Source: Rhodospirillaceae bacterium (GTDB taxonomy: Bacteria; Pseudomonadota; Alphaproteobacteria; CACIAM-22H2). Taken from it: DNA of 64,000 bases. A program made the translations under genes and the position numbers. Of this stretch, positions 12,476 through 20,872 are shown piece after piece. Where the stretch lies: positions 1-64,000 of the forward strand of contig JAIXXA010000166.1 of the NCBI GenBank assembly GCA_027490975.1, read 5' to 3'. The notes beneath the pieces were generated by a model that was given only the letters and a program-made list of their open reading frames with translations, was not told the origin of the DNA and ran no database searches. Positions within the stretch are counted from its first letter, which is position 1; every line of letters starts with the position of its first letter.

Positions 12476-12799
12476 TCAGAAGGGAAGTTTCATGCCCGGC
12501 GGCAGATTGAGCCCGCCCGTCATTTCGCGCATCTGATCGGCCGTCACCGCATCGACCTTGGCGCGCGCATCGTTGAGGGCGGCGACCAGAAGATCTTCGA
12601 GCACTTCGACGTCGTTGGGGTCGACCAAGCTCTTGTCGATCTTCACGCGACGCACGTCGCCCTTGCCGCCCAGCGTCGCCACGACCATGCCGCCGCCGGA
12701 TTGGCCGGTCACTTCGAGGGAAGCCAGCTTCTCCTGCATCTCGGCCATTTTGCTTTGCATCTGCTGGGCTTGCTTCATCAGATTGCCGAGATTCTTCAT
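12476..12799 (-). CDS. YbaB/EbfC family nucleoid-associated protein
   Basis: Small DNA-binding protein of 107 residues that forms dimers on DNA and influences nucleoid structure. The N-terminal helix [18 protein letters not shown] and the following heptad-like stretch (about 1-30), then [21 protein letters not shown] and the C-terminal [16 protein letters not shown], are family hallmarks. Its ATG overlaps the dnaX stop codon in an ATGA junction, and recR follows, so the three are translated together. Confidence 0.95.
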   Translation of the reverse strand: MKNLGNLMKQAQQMQSKMAEMQEKLASLEVTGQSGGGMVVATLGGKGDVRRVKIDKSLVDPNDVEVLEDLLVAALNDARAKVDAVTADQMREMTGGLNLPPGMKLPF

Positions 12800-14592
12800 T
12801 GCTCGTACTCCTGTTCCATATTGTCCGGCACGATCCAGGTCTCTTCGCCGTCGGCGCCGAACAGATCGTCGCCCGCTTCGACCGGGGCGGGGGCCGCAAA
12901 TTCGGGGACGGAAGCCGCGGCCGCCTCGTTGCCGCGCACGGCTTCGATGGCCGAGCCCTCGAACGCCGAAAGCACGGCCGCCACCAGCGGATGTTCGGCC
13001 GCCGCGCGCTTTTTGTCTTCGACCGCTTGGCTCGCCTGCTCGGCCAAAGTGGGCGCCCCCGCCTGCTGCGTTTCGAGCGTCACGAGCCAGGTCTGGCCGG
13101 TCCATTCGCGCAAACGTTCGGCGAGCTGCGTGGGCAAAGTGAGATTGCGCGGCGCGTTGGGATAGGCAAACGACAGGCGCCCGGGTGCGAACGACACGAG
13201 CCGCACGCGGCCGTAAAGCTCGCCGTAGAGCAGGCCCTCGCGCTTGGCCTGCACCAGCGCCACAAGCGCGGCAAAACTCTGCGGCTGGTCGGCAACCGCA
13301 TCGGCCGCCGGCGCTTCGCGCGGCTGCAGTGCGGCAGCCGTTGCCGTGCGCCCGCCCGCGATCGCGCGCGGGCCGCCGGCGCCGCCGCTCCCGCCGCCGG
13401 GGCGCGCACCGGCACCGCCGTCGCCGCCAGCCTTGGTGAGTTTTTCGACAAGATCGCCGGGGCTCGGCAGATTGGCCGCATAGGCCAAGCGCACGATCAG
13501 CATCTCGAGGGCCGCAAGCGGCTGCGGGGCCGTCTGCACCTCGCCGAGGCCTTTGAGCAGAATCTGCCAGGTGCGCGTGAGCACCGGCACGCCGAGCGCT
13601 TCGGCCATCGCGCGGCCGCGCACGCGCTCGGTCTCGGGCAGGCCCGCCTCGTCGATCAAGGCAGGGGCCACTTTGAAGCGCGTCAGCGCATGCGCTGTGT
13701 TCAGCAGATCCTGCGTGACGACCAAGGGCTCGGCGCCGCGCGCGTAGAGATCGCCCGCGCGGGCAAGGGCCGCGGGCGCATCGCCCTTCAGGATTTCCTC
13801 GAACAGATCGAAAATCTGCGCGCGGTCGGCCAAGCCCAGCAGCGTCTGGATCTGCGCCTCGCCGACCTCGCCTTCGACGGCGGCCAAAGCGCGGTCGAGC
13901 AGCGACAGCCCGTCGCGCGCCGAGCCGTCGGCGGCGCGCGCCAGCAGCGCAGCCGCACCGGCTGCGATCGTGCGGCCCTCGAGTTCGGCGATGTGCGCAA
14001 GATGGCGCGCGAGCGTTGCTTGGTCGAAGCGGCGCAGATCGAAGCGCTGGCAGCGCGACAGCACGGTCACCGGCACTTTGCGGATTTCGGTCGTCGCGAA
14101 CAGGAATTTGGCGTGCGCGGGCGGCTCTTCGAGCGTCTTCAGCAGCGCGTTCCACGCCTGCGTCGACAGCATGTGGACTTCGTCCACGATGTAGATTTTG
14201 TAGCGCGCCGAGACCGGCCGGTAGCGCACCGCTTCGATGAGCTCGCGCACGTTCTGCACGCCGTTGTTCGACGCCGCGTCGATCTCGATCACGTCGAGAT
14301 GCTTGTCGTCGGCGATCGCCACGCAATGGTCGCACACGCCGCACGGGTCGATCGTGGGCCCGCCTTTGCCGTCCGCCCCCACGCAGTTCAAGGCGCGCGC
14401 CACGATGCGCGCGGTCGTGGTTTTGCCCACGCCGCGCACGCCCGTCAGCATGAAGGCGTGCGCGATGCGCCCGGTTTCGATCGCGTTGGACAGCGTGCGC
14501 ACCAGCGCCTCTTGCCCGACAAGGTCGGAGAGCCGCGTGGGCCGGTACTTGCGTGCCAGGACCTGATAGGGGGCGGCTTGCGCGTCGGCCAT
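12796..14592 (-). CDS. dnaX: DNA polymerase III subunit tau/gamma
   Basis: Clamp-loader ATPase of the replicative polymerase, 598 residues. Walker A GVRGVGKTT is at 51-59, the zinc module uses Cys70, Cys84, Cys87 and Cys90, and Walker B/DEVH lies at 137-140, followed by the sensor-1 region FLFATTE (163-169). The C-terminal third is low-complexity (Gly/Ala-rich around 385-420) and then a polymerase-contact domain, as in full-length tau. I did not find an obvious A-rich slippery site for a gamma frameshift product. The gene begins just downstream of the SRP RNA gene and overlaps ybaB by 4 bp. Confidence 0.97.
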   Translation of the reverse strand: MADAQAAPYQVLARKYRPTRLSDLVGQEALVRTLSNAIETGRIAHAFMLTGVRGVGKTTTARIVARALNCVGADGKGGPTIDPCGVCDHCVAIADDKHLDVIEIDAASNNGVQNVRELIEAVRYRPVSARYKIYIVDEVHMLSTQAWNALLKTLEEPPAHAKFLFATTEIRKVPVTVLSRCQRFDLRRFDQATLARHLAHIAELEGRTIAAGAAALLARAADGSARDGLSLLDRALAAVEGEVGEAQIQTLLGLADRAQIFDLFEEILKGDAPAALARAGDLYARGAEPLVVTQDLLNTAHALTRFKVAPALIDEAGLPETERVRGRAMAEALGVPVLTRTWQILLKGLGEVQTAPQPLAALEMLIVRLAYAANLPSPGDLVEKLTKAGGDGGAGARPGGGSGGAGGPRAIAGGRTATAAALQPREAPAADAVADQPQSFAALVALVQAKREGLLYGELYGRVRLVSFAPGRLSFAYPNAPRNLTLPTQLAERLREWTGQTWLVTLETQQAGAPTLAEQASQAVEDKKRAAAEHPLVAAVLSAFEGSAIEAVRGNEAAAASVPEFAAPAPVEAGDDLFGADGEETWIVPDNMEQEYEQ

Positions 14593-14620
14593 CGCTGCTG
14601 CTGTCAGGAGGGGAAAGGGT

Positions 14621-14716
14621 GGGAGGCTGGACGTCGACCCGGGCGGAGACTCGTTACGGCTGCTTCCTTCCGGACCTGACCGGGTTGGCGAGGCGCTCGT
14701 CCGCCGCCAACCTCCC
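14621..14716 (-). ncRNA. ffs: Signal recognition particle RNA, small bacterial type (4.5S)
   Basis: RNA partner of Ffh in membrane targeting of nascent proteins. Read on the minus strand, the conserved apical loop GGTCAGGTCCGGAAGGAAGC is present near the middle (about 14658-14681). The ends form a closing helix: CGGGAGG-type bases near 14711-14716 pair with the complement of GGGAGG at 14621-14626. Total length is about 96 nt, right for the small SRP RNA. Location just upstream of dnaX matches other alphaproteobacteria. End points are inferred from the helix and promoter. Confidence 0.93.
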
Positions 14717-14722
14717 GCTTGC

Positions 14723-14751
14723 TATATAGCCCGCTTGGCCGCCGCCGCCAA
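14723..14751 (-). promoter_or_regulatory. Sigma-70 promoter of the SRP RNA gene
   Basis: On the minus strand TTGGCG (14751-14746) and TATATA (14728-14723) are separated by exactly 17 bp. The -10 box ends six bases before the predicted first RNA base at 14716. The boxes and spacing fit a strong housekeeping promoter, as expected for a stable RNA. Confidence 0.75.
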
Positions 14752-14798
14752 GCCGCTCTTGCCGGCCCACTTGACGGGGCCCGGCAATCGCCCGATGT

Positions 14799-15710
14799 AT
14801 GGGGCTGCCCATGGAAAAACCCAATTTCTACGCGGCCCTCCCGCTCGACAGACAGGCCGAAAAACGCCGCGATGCGGCCTATTTGGCCGACCGCCTGGCC
14901 CACGCAACCGCCTTGGCCGTGCCGGTCTGGCGCACGCGCAGCCTGATCCTCGAAACCGGCCCCGGCTTCCTCGCCCTGCACCAATTGGCGCATCTCGAAT
15001 TGCCGACGATGTATCTGGGCGAGCTCGATGGGGCACCCTATTTCGCGGTCGATGCGAGCAAGCTCGACGAGCCCGAGCTTGCCGCGCACATCGCCCCGGC
15101 CGAGCGCTTTGTCGATCTGCGCGGGATCGGCGCCACCTTGCCGCATGCGCAAGGCGGGCTCATGGCCTATGCGCGCGGGCTGGCCTGGTGGAACCAGCGC
15201 CATCTCTTCTGCGGCGTGTGCGGCGCGCCCACGCGCAGCGAAGCGGCCGGCCATGTGCGCAGCTGCACGAATGCGGCCTGTGCCACCGACCATTTCCCGC
15301 GCAGCGACCCCGCCACGATCATGCTGATCGTATCGGGCGACAAATGCCTGCTCGGCCGCTCGGCGCGCTTTCCGTTTGCGATGTACTCGACACTCGCCGG
15401 TTTCGTCGAGCCAGGCGAAAGCCTCGAAGATTGCGTGCGCCGCGAGACATTCGAAGAGTCGGGCGTGCGCGTGGGTGCGGTGCGCTACCATTCCTCGCAG
15501 CCCTGGCCGTTCCCGGCCTCGATCATGCTCGGCTTCTACGGCGAAGCCTTGACGAACGAGCTCGTTATCGACCGCGAAGAGCTTCTCGATGCGATGTGGG
15601 TCACGCGCGATTTCCTGCGCCAAGAGCACGATCCCGAAAAGTTCCGCCTGCCGCGCGCCGATTCGATCGCGCGCCGCCTGATCGAGGATTGGGTCGCCGA
15701 AAGGATTTGA
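14799..15710 (+). CDS. nudC: NAD(H) pyrophosphatase / RNA decapping hydrolase NudC
   Basis: Nudix enzyme that cleaves NADH to NMNH and AMP and, in the best-studied relatives, removes NAD caps from RNA 5' ends. The 303-residue protein has an N-terminal NUDIX-like domain, a zinc ribbon (CGVCG, then two Cys in SCTNAAC) around residues 138-162, and a full Nudix box GFVEPGESLEDCVRRETFEE beginning near residue 200. The SQPWPFPASIMLGFY motif that marks NADH-type Nudix proteins follows. A second in-frame ATG at 14811 has a better-spaced GGGG upstream and may be the true start. Confidence 0.94.
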   Translation: MGLPMEKPNFYAALPLDRQAEKRRDAAYLADRLAHATALAVPVWRTRSLILETGPGFLALHQLAHLELPTMYLGELDGAPYFAVDASKLDEPELAAHIAPAERFVDLRGIGATLPHAQGGLMAYARGLAWWNQRHLFCGVCGAPTRSEAAGHVRSCTNAACATDHFPRSDPATIMLIVSGDKCLLGRSARFPFAMYSTLAGFVEPGESLEDCVRRETFEESGVRVGAVRYHSSQPWPFPASIMLGFYGEALTNELVIDREELLDAMWVTRDFLRQEHDPEKFRLPRADSIARRLIEDWVAERI

Positions 15711-15712
15711 GC

Positions 15713-16942
15713 ATGGCCTCCGACCGCTACGGCAATGCGCTCACGACCGACACAACCGCCGCCGCGCATTACGTGGCCGGGGTCGATGCGCTGTTCGCCG
15801 CCGACGTGGGTGCGGCAGAAGCGTTCGAAACGGCCGCGGCGCACGATCCGGACTTCGCTCTCGCCCACGTGGGCCTCGCGCGCACGCACCAGATTTTCGG
15901 CAATCGGGCGGCCGCCAAAGCCGCGATCGCGCGTGCCCGCGACTTGGCGCCGCGTCTTGCGGGCCGCGAGGCCAGCCATGTCGCCGCCATGGGCTTGGTG
16001 CTGGACGGGCAAGGCCCGGCCGCCCTTGCCGCGATCCACGCACATCTTCGCGACTGGCCGCGCGATGCGATGGCGCTCAGCCCTTGCGTGGGCGTGTTCG
16101 GCCTCTACGGCTTCAGCGGGGCAAACGACCGGGCGGCCCAATTGCGCCAACTGCTCGACGGCCTCGAAAATGCCTACGGCGACGATTGGTGGTTCCTCGC
16201 CATGCAGGCTTTTTCGCACGTCGAGACGGGTGCCATCGAGTCCGCGCGCGCCAAAATCTCGCGCGCCCTCGCCCTCAACCCGCGCGATGCGCATGGCGCG
16301 CATATTCAGGCACATGTGCATTACGAAGCTGGCGAAGCGCAAGCGGGCCTACGCTATCTCGGTGAATTCGTCGCGACGTATCCGCGCGCAGGGCTGTTGC
16401 ATTGCCATATCCAATGGCACCGCGCCTTGTGGGCGCTGGCCGCGGGCGACACGGCAAATGCCTGGGCGCTTTACGAAACGAACATCGCCCCCGGTGCTTT
16501 ATGGGGGCCGTCGCTCAATGTGTTGACCGACGCCGCCTCGTTCCTGATGCGCGCGACCCTCAAGGGCGCCACCCCGCCGTCGGGCGCATGGGACAAGGTC
16601 CTCGCCTACGGCAAGGCCGAGTTCCCGCGCGCAGGCCTCGCCTTTGTGGACCTTCACGTGGCGCTGGCCGCCGCAATGGCCGGCGACGAAGCCGAATGTG
16701 CGGCGCGGGGTGCGGGCACACGCGGCCCCGCCCAACCGATGGTCGCCCGCGCCGCCGAAGGCCTTTCGGCATTCGCCAAACAAGACTGGCCGCGTGCGAT
16801 CGAAGCCCTCGGTGCGGTGTTGCCCGAACACGAACGCTTCGGCGGCAGCTTGGCCCAGCGCGACCTCATCGAAGAAATGCTGGCCGCATCCCACGGCCAT
16901 GCGGGGCGCAGCTACGCGAGCCAGCGTTTGCGGCGCTTGTAG
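15713..16942 (+). CDS. Tetratricopeptide-repeat protein, TTC38-like family
   Basis: Predicted soluble protein of 409 residues built of helical repeats. The start AAAHYVAGVDALFAADVGAA (near 16-35) and the middle stretch DDWWFLAMQAFSHVETG, followed by DAHGAHIQAHVHYEAGEAQAG and HCHIQWHRALWAL, resemble the TTC38-like family found in bacteria and animals, whose biochemical role is not known. Conserved His and Trp residues in the central part are unusual for a plain scaffold. It follows nudC by two bases and is probably cotranscribed. The last 31 bp overlap convergent livF. Confidence 0.8.
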   Translation: MASDRYGNALTTDTTAAAHYVAGVDALFAADVGAAEAFETAAAHDPDFALAHVGLARTHQIFGNRAAAKAAIARARDLAPRLAGREASHVAAMGLVLDGQGPAALAAIHAHLRDWPRDAMALSPCVGVFGLYGFSGANDRAAQLRQLLDGLENAYGDDWWFLAMQAFSHVETGAIESARAKISRALALNPRDAHGAHIQAHVHYEAGEAQAGLRYLGEFVATYPRAGLLHCHIQWHRALWALAAGDTANAWALYETNIAPGALWGPSLNVLTDAASFLMRATLKGATPPSGAWDKVLAYGKAEFPRAGLAFVDLHVALAAAMAGDEAECAARGAGTRGPAQPMVARAAEGLSAFAKQDWPRAIEALGAVLPEHERFGGSLAQRDLIEEMLAASHGHAGRSYASQRLRRL

Positions 16943-17763
16943 TGCTTGATGTCGCGGAAGGATTTGCGGCCCGTGCCTGAGACGCCGAGATAGAACTCTT
17001 TGACGTCTTCGTTGCCGCGCAGCGCTTCGGCGGTGCCGTCAAGCACCACGCGGCCATTCTCGAGAATGTAGCCGTAATGGGCGTGGCGCAACGCGATCGA
17101 CGTGTTCTGCTCGGCCAACAGAAAAGACACATTCTGCTCGCGGTTGAGTTTCACGACGATCTCGAAAATTTCTTCGACGAGCTGCGGGGCCAAGCCCATC
17201 GACGGTTCGTCGAGCAGGATCGTCTCGGGCTTCGACATCATGGCGCGGCCCATCGCGACCATCTGCTGCTCGCCGCCCGACGTGTAGCCCGCCTGGCTTT
17301 TGCGCCGCTCTTTCAAACGCGGGAAATAGCCGTAGACCATCTCCATGTCGGCGGCGATCGCGGCACGGCCGTCGCGGCGCGTGTAGGCCCCCGTGAGCAG
17401 GTTTTCTTCGACCGTCAGATGGCCGAAACAATGGCGGCCTTCCATGACCTGGATCACGCCGCGACGCACGAGCTCGTTGGGCGTGAGCCCGTCGATGCGC
17501 TGGCCTTTGTATTCGACGCTGCCCTTGGTTACCTCGCCGCGCTCGGCGCGCAGCAAATTCGAGATCGACTTGATCGTCGTCGATTTGCCGGCCCCGTTGG
17601 CGCCCAGCAAGGCCACGATGCCGCCCTTGGGCACTTCGAGGCTCACGCCCTTCAGCACCAGGATCACGTGGTCGTAGATCACTTCGATGTTGCGCACGGC
17701 CAGCAACGGAGCCGGCGGCGGGTTCTGCAGTTTCTTTTCGAGCAAGGCGGCGTCGGTTGTCAT
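16912..17763 (-). CDS. livF: Branched-chain amino acid-type ABC transporter ATPase (LivF)
   Basis: Cytoplasmic ATPase of a hydrophobic-amino-acid-type importer, 283 residues. Walker A is GANGAGKST, the signature is TSGGEQQMVAMGRAMM, and Walker B ILLDEPSMGLAP. The longer than usual C-terminal tail, rich in Lys and Arg (SFRDIKHYKRRKRW), is a feature of LivF proteins in operons that also carry an acyl-CoA synthetase. The ATG at 17763 is preferred over one six codons upstream. It is the last gene of the liv cluster, separated from the binding-protein gene by a terminator-like hairpin. Confidence 0.93.
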   Translation of the reverse strand: MTTDAALLEKKLQNPPPAPLLAVRNIEVIYDHVILVLKGVSLEVPKGGIVALLGANGAGKSTTIKSISNLLRAERGEVTKGSVEYKGQRIDGLTPNELVRRGVIQVMEGRHCFGHLTVEENLLTGAYTRRDGRAAIAADMEMVYGYFPRLKERRKSQAGYTSGGEQQMVAMGRAMMSKPETILLDEPSMGLAPQLVEEIFEIVVKLNREQNVSFLLAEQNTSIALRHAHYGYILENGRVVLDGTAEALRGNEDVKEFYLGVSGTGRKSFRDIKHYKRRKRWLA

Positions 17764-17782
17764 TGCATTTGTCCTGCGCAAG

Positions 17783-17812
17783 AAAAAAGGGCGGACCGTT
17801 GCCGGCCCGCCC
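17783..17812 (-). terminator. Rho-independent terminator/attenuator between binding protein and livF
   Basis: On the minus strand GGGCGGGCC (17812-17804) pairs with GGTCCGCCC (17797-17789) across a six-base loop, with one G-U pair, and a run of T follows. It lies 20 bp before the livF start, so it probably stops most transcripts after the highly expressed binding-protein gene and lets some through to livF. Confidence 0.8.
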
Positions 17813-17858
17813 CCCAGTCAAGCCTTAGGCCACTTGAGCGGGCCCTTAGGATTGGCCC

Positions 17859-19190
17859 TCACGACTGATTGGCGCAATCGCGCGGCGTGATGTTCTTCTC
17901 GCGCGCGTACTGCATCGACGAGGCTTCGTAGCCCTGGCGCAGGGCCGCACGGTTGGGCTCGATCCAATCCGAGACCCAGTTCCAGGCCTTGCCGTCCCAT
18001 TGCTGGATGCGGACCACGCCGCCGCCTTCGTGGTCGGCGCACGAGGTGCGCAGCGGCGGCATGAAACCTTCGAAGCCCATCGCGGCGAGGCGCTGCGGCG
18101 ACAGGTTCAGGTTTTCGAAGCCCCAGCGCACCTGCTCGCCCGTCATCGGCTTGTTGCCGTAGCGCTCCTGGGCCGTGCGCACCGCTTCGACCACCATCGC
18201 GGCGTTGATGGCACCGCGATTGTAGAGAACCGTGCCGACATGGCGCGCGTCGCCGGTCCCTTGGCCCGCCTTGATCACGGTCGTCTCGATGTCGCGCATG
18301 AATTTGTAGTCTTTGCCCGTGCCGTGGAAGTTCGCGGCCATGTAGCCCTTGGCCGCGTCGCCGGGCGGCGTCACGTCCTGCTCGGAGCCGGCCCACCACA
18401 CGCCGATGAACCGGTCGCGCGGGAAGCCCACGGCCGCCGCTTCCTGGATGGCCGTCGGGTTCATCACACCCCAGCCCCACATGATCACGTAGTTCGGGCG
18501 GATCTGGCGGCCGATGCGCAGCCAGATCGCCTTCTGCTCCACGCCCGGATTCGGCACCGGGAATTCCGACAGCTCGAAGCCTTCTTCGCGGGCCAGGCGC
18601 TGGATCACCGGCAGCGGTTCCTTGCCGAACGCGCTGTCGTGGTAGATGAACGAGATCTTCTTGCCCTTGAGGCTGCCTTTTTCCTTCGACTTCACGAACT
18701 GCAGGATCGCGTCCATCTGCGAATGGTAGGTGGCAGGCAGCGTGAACATCCACGGGAAAACGCGCCCGTCCGAACCGTCGGAGCGGCCGTAGCCCGAGGT
18801 CAGCATCGGGATCTTGTCTTGCGCCGTGCGCTCGATGAGGGCGTAGGTGATGCCGGTCGAGAGCGGCACGATGGCGGTGGCCCCCGTCGGGCCCTTGCCC
18901 TTCAGGCGCTCGTAGCATTCCACGCCGCGATCGGTGTTGTAGGCGGTCTCGCATTCTTCGTAGGTGATGCGCACGCCGTTGATGCCGCCGTCGCGCGCGT
19001 TGATCATCTTGAAATAGTCGAGGAAGCCGTCGGCGAACGGCGTGCCGTTGGGCCCGAACGGACCCGTGCGGTACGACAGCGACGGAATGAACTGCTCGTT
19101 GGCTTGCGCGTTGGCGGCTGTCGGCAGCGCAAACGGTGCGGCGACAAAAGCCGCAATCGCAAGCGCAGACCCAATGCGGGCGAAATTCAT
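17859..19190 (-). CDS. ABC transporter substrate-binding protein (branched-chain amino acid type)
   Basis: Periplasmic solute receptor of 443 residues with a Sec signal peptide (about 1-28, ending in ANA-QA). The body is a type I periplasmic binding fold: NGVRITYEECETAYNTDRGVE near 71-91, then SGYGRSDGSDGR, a ligand-cleft region with WGWGVMNPTA, and a C-terminal GGGVVRIQQWDG. It belongs to the group paired with acyl-CoA synthetases. The GGGAGA ribosome site lies seven bases before the ATG. arsC and two cytochrome genes separate it from the permeases. Ligand unknown; branched or aromatic acids are possible. Confidence 0.9.
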   Translation of the reverse strand: MNFARIGSALAIAAFVAAPFALPTAANAQANEQFIPSLSYRTGPFGPNGTPFADGFLDYFKMINARDGGINGVRITYEECETAYNTDRGVECYERLKGKGPTGATAIVPLSTGITYALIERTAQDKIPMLTSGYGRSDGSDGRVFPWMFTLPATYHSQMDAILQFVKSKEKGSLKGKKISFIYHDSAFGKEPLPVIQRLAREEGFELSEFPVPNPGVEQKAIWLRIGRQIRPNYVIMWGWGVMNPTAIQEAAAVGFPRDRFIGVWWAGSEQDVTPPGDAAKGYMAANFHGTGKDYKFMRDIETTVIKAGQGTGDARHVGTVLYNRGAINAAMVVEAVRTAQERYGNKPMTGEQVRWGFENLNLSPQRLAAMGFEGFMPPLRTSCADHEGGGVVRIQQWDGKAWNWVSDWIEPNRAALRQGYEASSMQYAREKNITPRDCANQS

Positions 19191-19258
19191 GGGGCATTCT
19201 CCCTGTTGCAGCAATGGCGCCGGAAATTGGACCCGGCAGATCGTTGACCGACCTTGAG

Positions 19259-19281
19259 CGCGTACCCTACGCCAGTACGCG
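19259..19281. repeat. Inverted repeat upstream of the binding-protein gene
   Basis: CGCGTAC and GTACGCG form perfect 7-bp arms around a 9-bp centre, in the gap between arsC and the binding-protein gene. There is no T run, so it looks more like an operator or RNA hairpin than a terminator. Confidence 0.5.
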
Positions 19282-19327
19282 GCCCCTTGCCAAACGCTTT
19301 TCGCCCGTTTCGGCCAGGCCGCCGCCC

Positions 19328-19825
19328 TCAGGCGGCACGGCCCATGGCATGCAACTGGCGCTGGATTTCGAGGTTCGACAAGGTCGCCATCGGCAGATTG
19401 GCGAAAATCTGAATGCGCCGCTCGATCTGGCCGTAGATCTGGGCCACCAGTGCGGCTTTCATTGCGTCGCTGCCTTGGGCGGCCGACGGATCCTCGAAGC
19501 CCCAATGCGCCGTCATCGGTTTGCCCGGCCAAACGGGGCAGGCTTCGGCCGCCGTTTGGTCGCACACGGTGAACACAAAATTCATGACCGGCGCATCCGC
19601 TGCGGCGAATTCCGACCAGTCCTTCGATCGGAAATCCTCGATCCTGAAGTTCATCTTCGCGAGCAACGTGGCGACGAACGGGTTGATCGCACCCGAAGGC
19701 TGGCTGCCCGCACTGAAGGCGCGGAAACGCCCGTTGCCGTGCCGATTGAGCAAAGCCTCGGCCATGATCGAGCGGGCCGAATTGTGCGTGCAGAGAAACA
19801 GGACGTTCTTTGGCGCGAGCGACAT
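19328..19825 (-). CDS. arsC: Arsenate reductase, low-molecular-weight phosphatase type
   Basis: Cytosolic enzyme of 165 residues, thioredoxin-coupled ArsC family, that would reduce arsenate to arsenite. The nucleophile loop is CTHNSARS with Cys12 and Arg18 (CX5R). It also has FSAGSQPSG near 38-46, and Cys residues in VFTVCDQTAAEACPVWPG that may act as the second and third redox cysteines. The general-acid Asp is not in the most typical position, but the protein is close to family length. No arsB/acr3 or arsR is near, so an arsenic role is inferred only from the family. It sits inside the split liv cluster. Confidence 0.88.
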   Translation of the reverse strand: MSLAPKNVLFLCTHNSARSIMAEALLNRHGNGRFRAFSAGSQPSGAINPFVATLLAKMNFRIEDFRSKDWSEFAAADAPVMNFVFTVCDQTAAEACPVWPGKPMTAHWGFEDPSAAQGSDAMKAALVAQIYGQIERRIQIFANLPMATLSNLEIQRQLHAMGRAA

Positions 19826-19923
19826 CGGACTCTCCTTGGCAAGATCGACGATCCTGCCGGGAGCCTAAGTCGCGTTTGTTTCGGCCCTGTTAAAGGACCG
19901 TTTCAAACGCCGGAACGCAGCTG

Positions 19924-20307
19924 TTATTTCAGCGTCGCCAGATACGCGATCAGGTTCGCGCGCTCGTCGTCGTTGCGCAGGCCCGCATAGGCCATCGTCG
20001 TGCCGGGGACGACTTCGCGCGGGTTCTTGATGTACGGATCGAGCTTGTCCGGCGTCCAGACGATACCGGACTCGGCGTTCGCCTTCGAATAGCGGAACCC
20101 TTCGACCGAGCCCGATTTGCGCCCGACAAGACCGGCCAAGGTGGGGCCGAGCTTGCGCGGGCCTTCGGCCGTCGGGTTGTGGCAGACCGAACAGGCGCGC
20201 TTGAAAACGCCTTCGCCCGCCGCCGCATCGGCCGCTTGCGCCTGCGAACCGCCCGCAAGCATCAGGCCTGCGACCGCCACTCCGAATGCTGCAACCAAAC
20301 GCTTCAT
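19924..20307 (-). CDS. Class I cytochrome c (copy A)
   Basis: Periplasmic monohaem cytochrome c of 127 residues: Sec signal peptide (about 1-25, ending AQA), haem motif CSVCH (Cys39, Cys42, His43) and Met105 in PGTTMAYAGL as the axial ligand. It resembles mitochondrial-type cytochrome c2, which shuttles electrons from the bc1 complex to oxidases. Downstream of copy B, separated from it by a terminator, so it has its own promoter or relies on read-through. A good GGAGG site lies nine bases before the ATG. The mature part differs from copy B at about 16 positions over 103. Confidence 0.92.
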   Translation of the reverse strand: MKRLVAAFGVAVAGLMLAGGSQAQAADAAAGEGVFKRACSVCHNPTAEGPRKLGPTLAGLVGRKSGSVEGFRYSKANAESGIVWTPDKLDPYIKNPREVVPGTTMAYAGLRNDDERANLIAYLATLK

Positions 20308-20344
20308 GTTTCTGTCCTCCACTAAACAACTGTAGAATAAGGCC

Positions 20345-20378
20345 AAAAAAAGCCGCACGCGCACCGCGCCGGCTTTTT
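20345..20378 (-). terminator. Rho-independent terminator after cytochrome c copy B
   Basis: On the minus strand AAAAAGCCG (20378-20370) pairs with CGGCTTTTT (20355-20347) around a GC-rich loop, with a T run. It ends the copy B transcript before copy A. Confidence 0.85.
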
Positions 20379-20385
20379 CGCGCGT

Positions 20386-20769
20386 TTACTTGAGGGTTGC
20401 GAGATATGCGATCAGATTGGCGCGATCTGCGTCGTTGCGCAGGCCCGCGTAGGCCATCGTGGTACCCGGCATGACTTCGCGCGGGTTCTTGAGGTACGGA
20501 TCGAGGTTTTCGGCCGACCACACGATGTTGGCTTCGCTGTTGGCCTTGGAATAACGGAAACCTTCGACCGAGCCAGATTTGCGGCCGACGATGCCGGCCA
20601 GCGTGGGGCCGAGCTTGCGCGGGCCTTCGGCCGTGGGATTGTGGCAGGTGGCGCAGACGCGCTTGAACACATTCTCGCCGGCCGCCGCGTCGGCTGCTTG
20701 GGCGCCTGCGGGCAGCATCGCCAGCAAACCGACCGCACCAAACATCGCTGCCATGCTCGTCTTCGACAT
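20386..20769 (-). CDS. Class I cytochrome c (copy B)
   Basis: Tandem paralogue of the cytochrome at 19924-20307, also 127 residues. Signal peptide about 1-25, haem motif CATCH (Cys39, Cys42, His43) and axial Met105 (PGTTMAY). The signal peptides of the two copies are quite different while the mature parts are nearly the same, suggesting an old duplication with different export or expression. A promoter with a heat-shock-like pattern lies 40-70 bp upstream. The downstream terminator makes it a single-gene transcript. Confidence 0.92.
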   Translation of the reverse strand: MSKTSMAAMFGAVGLLAMLPAGAQAADAAAGENVFKRVCATCHNPTAEGPRKLGPTLAGIVGRKSGSVEGFRYSKANSEANIVWSAENLDPYLKNPREVMPGTTMAYAGLRNDADRANLIAYLATLK

Positions 20770-20809
20770 TCTCGCGTCTCCGCCTTTTCTATGCGTTTGA
20801 GTTTCCAAG

Positions 20810-20839
20810 ATACTAGGGGGCGTTTGCGACCAATTCAAG
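20810..20839 (-). promoter_or_regulatory. Promoter of cytochrome c copy B, heat-shock-like
   Basis: On the minus strand TTGAAT (20838-20833) and TAGTAT (20815-20810) are 17 bp apart, a good sigma-70 arrangement. The wider pattern CTTGA-N17-CCTAGTAT matches, with identical spacing, the element upstream of htpG (37886-37914), so RpoH control is possible. Distance to the ATG is 41 bp. Confidence 0.6.
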
Positions 20840-20872
20840 GCCGGGAAGGACCGGAATTCGGCCCGGAAATCG

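Noticed and set aside
19924-20769. The two cytochromes c as an assembly duplication.
   Set aside because: Signal peptides, promoter and terminator differ, and the mature parts differ at about 16 positions.
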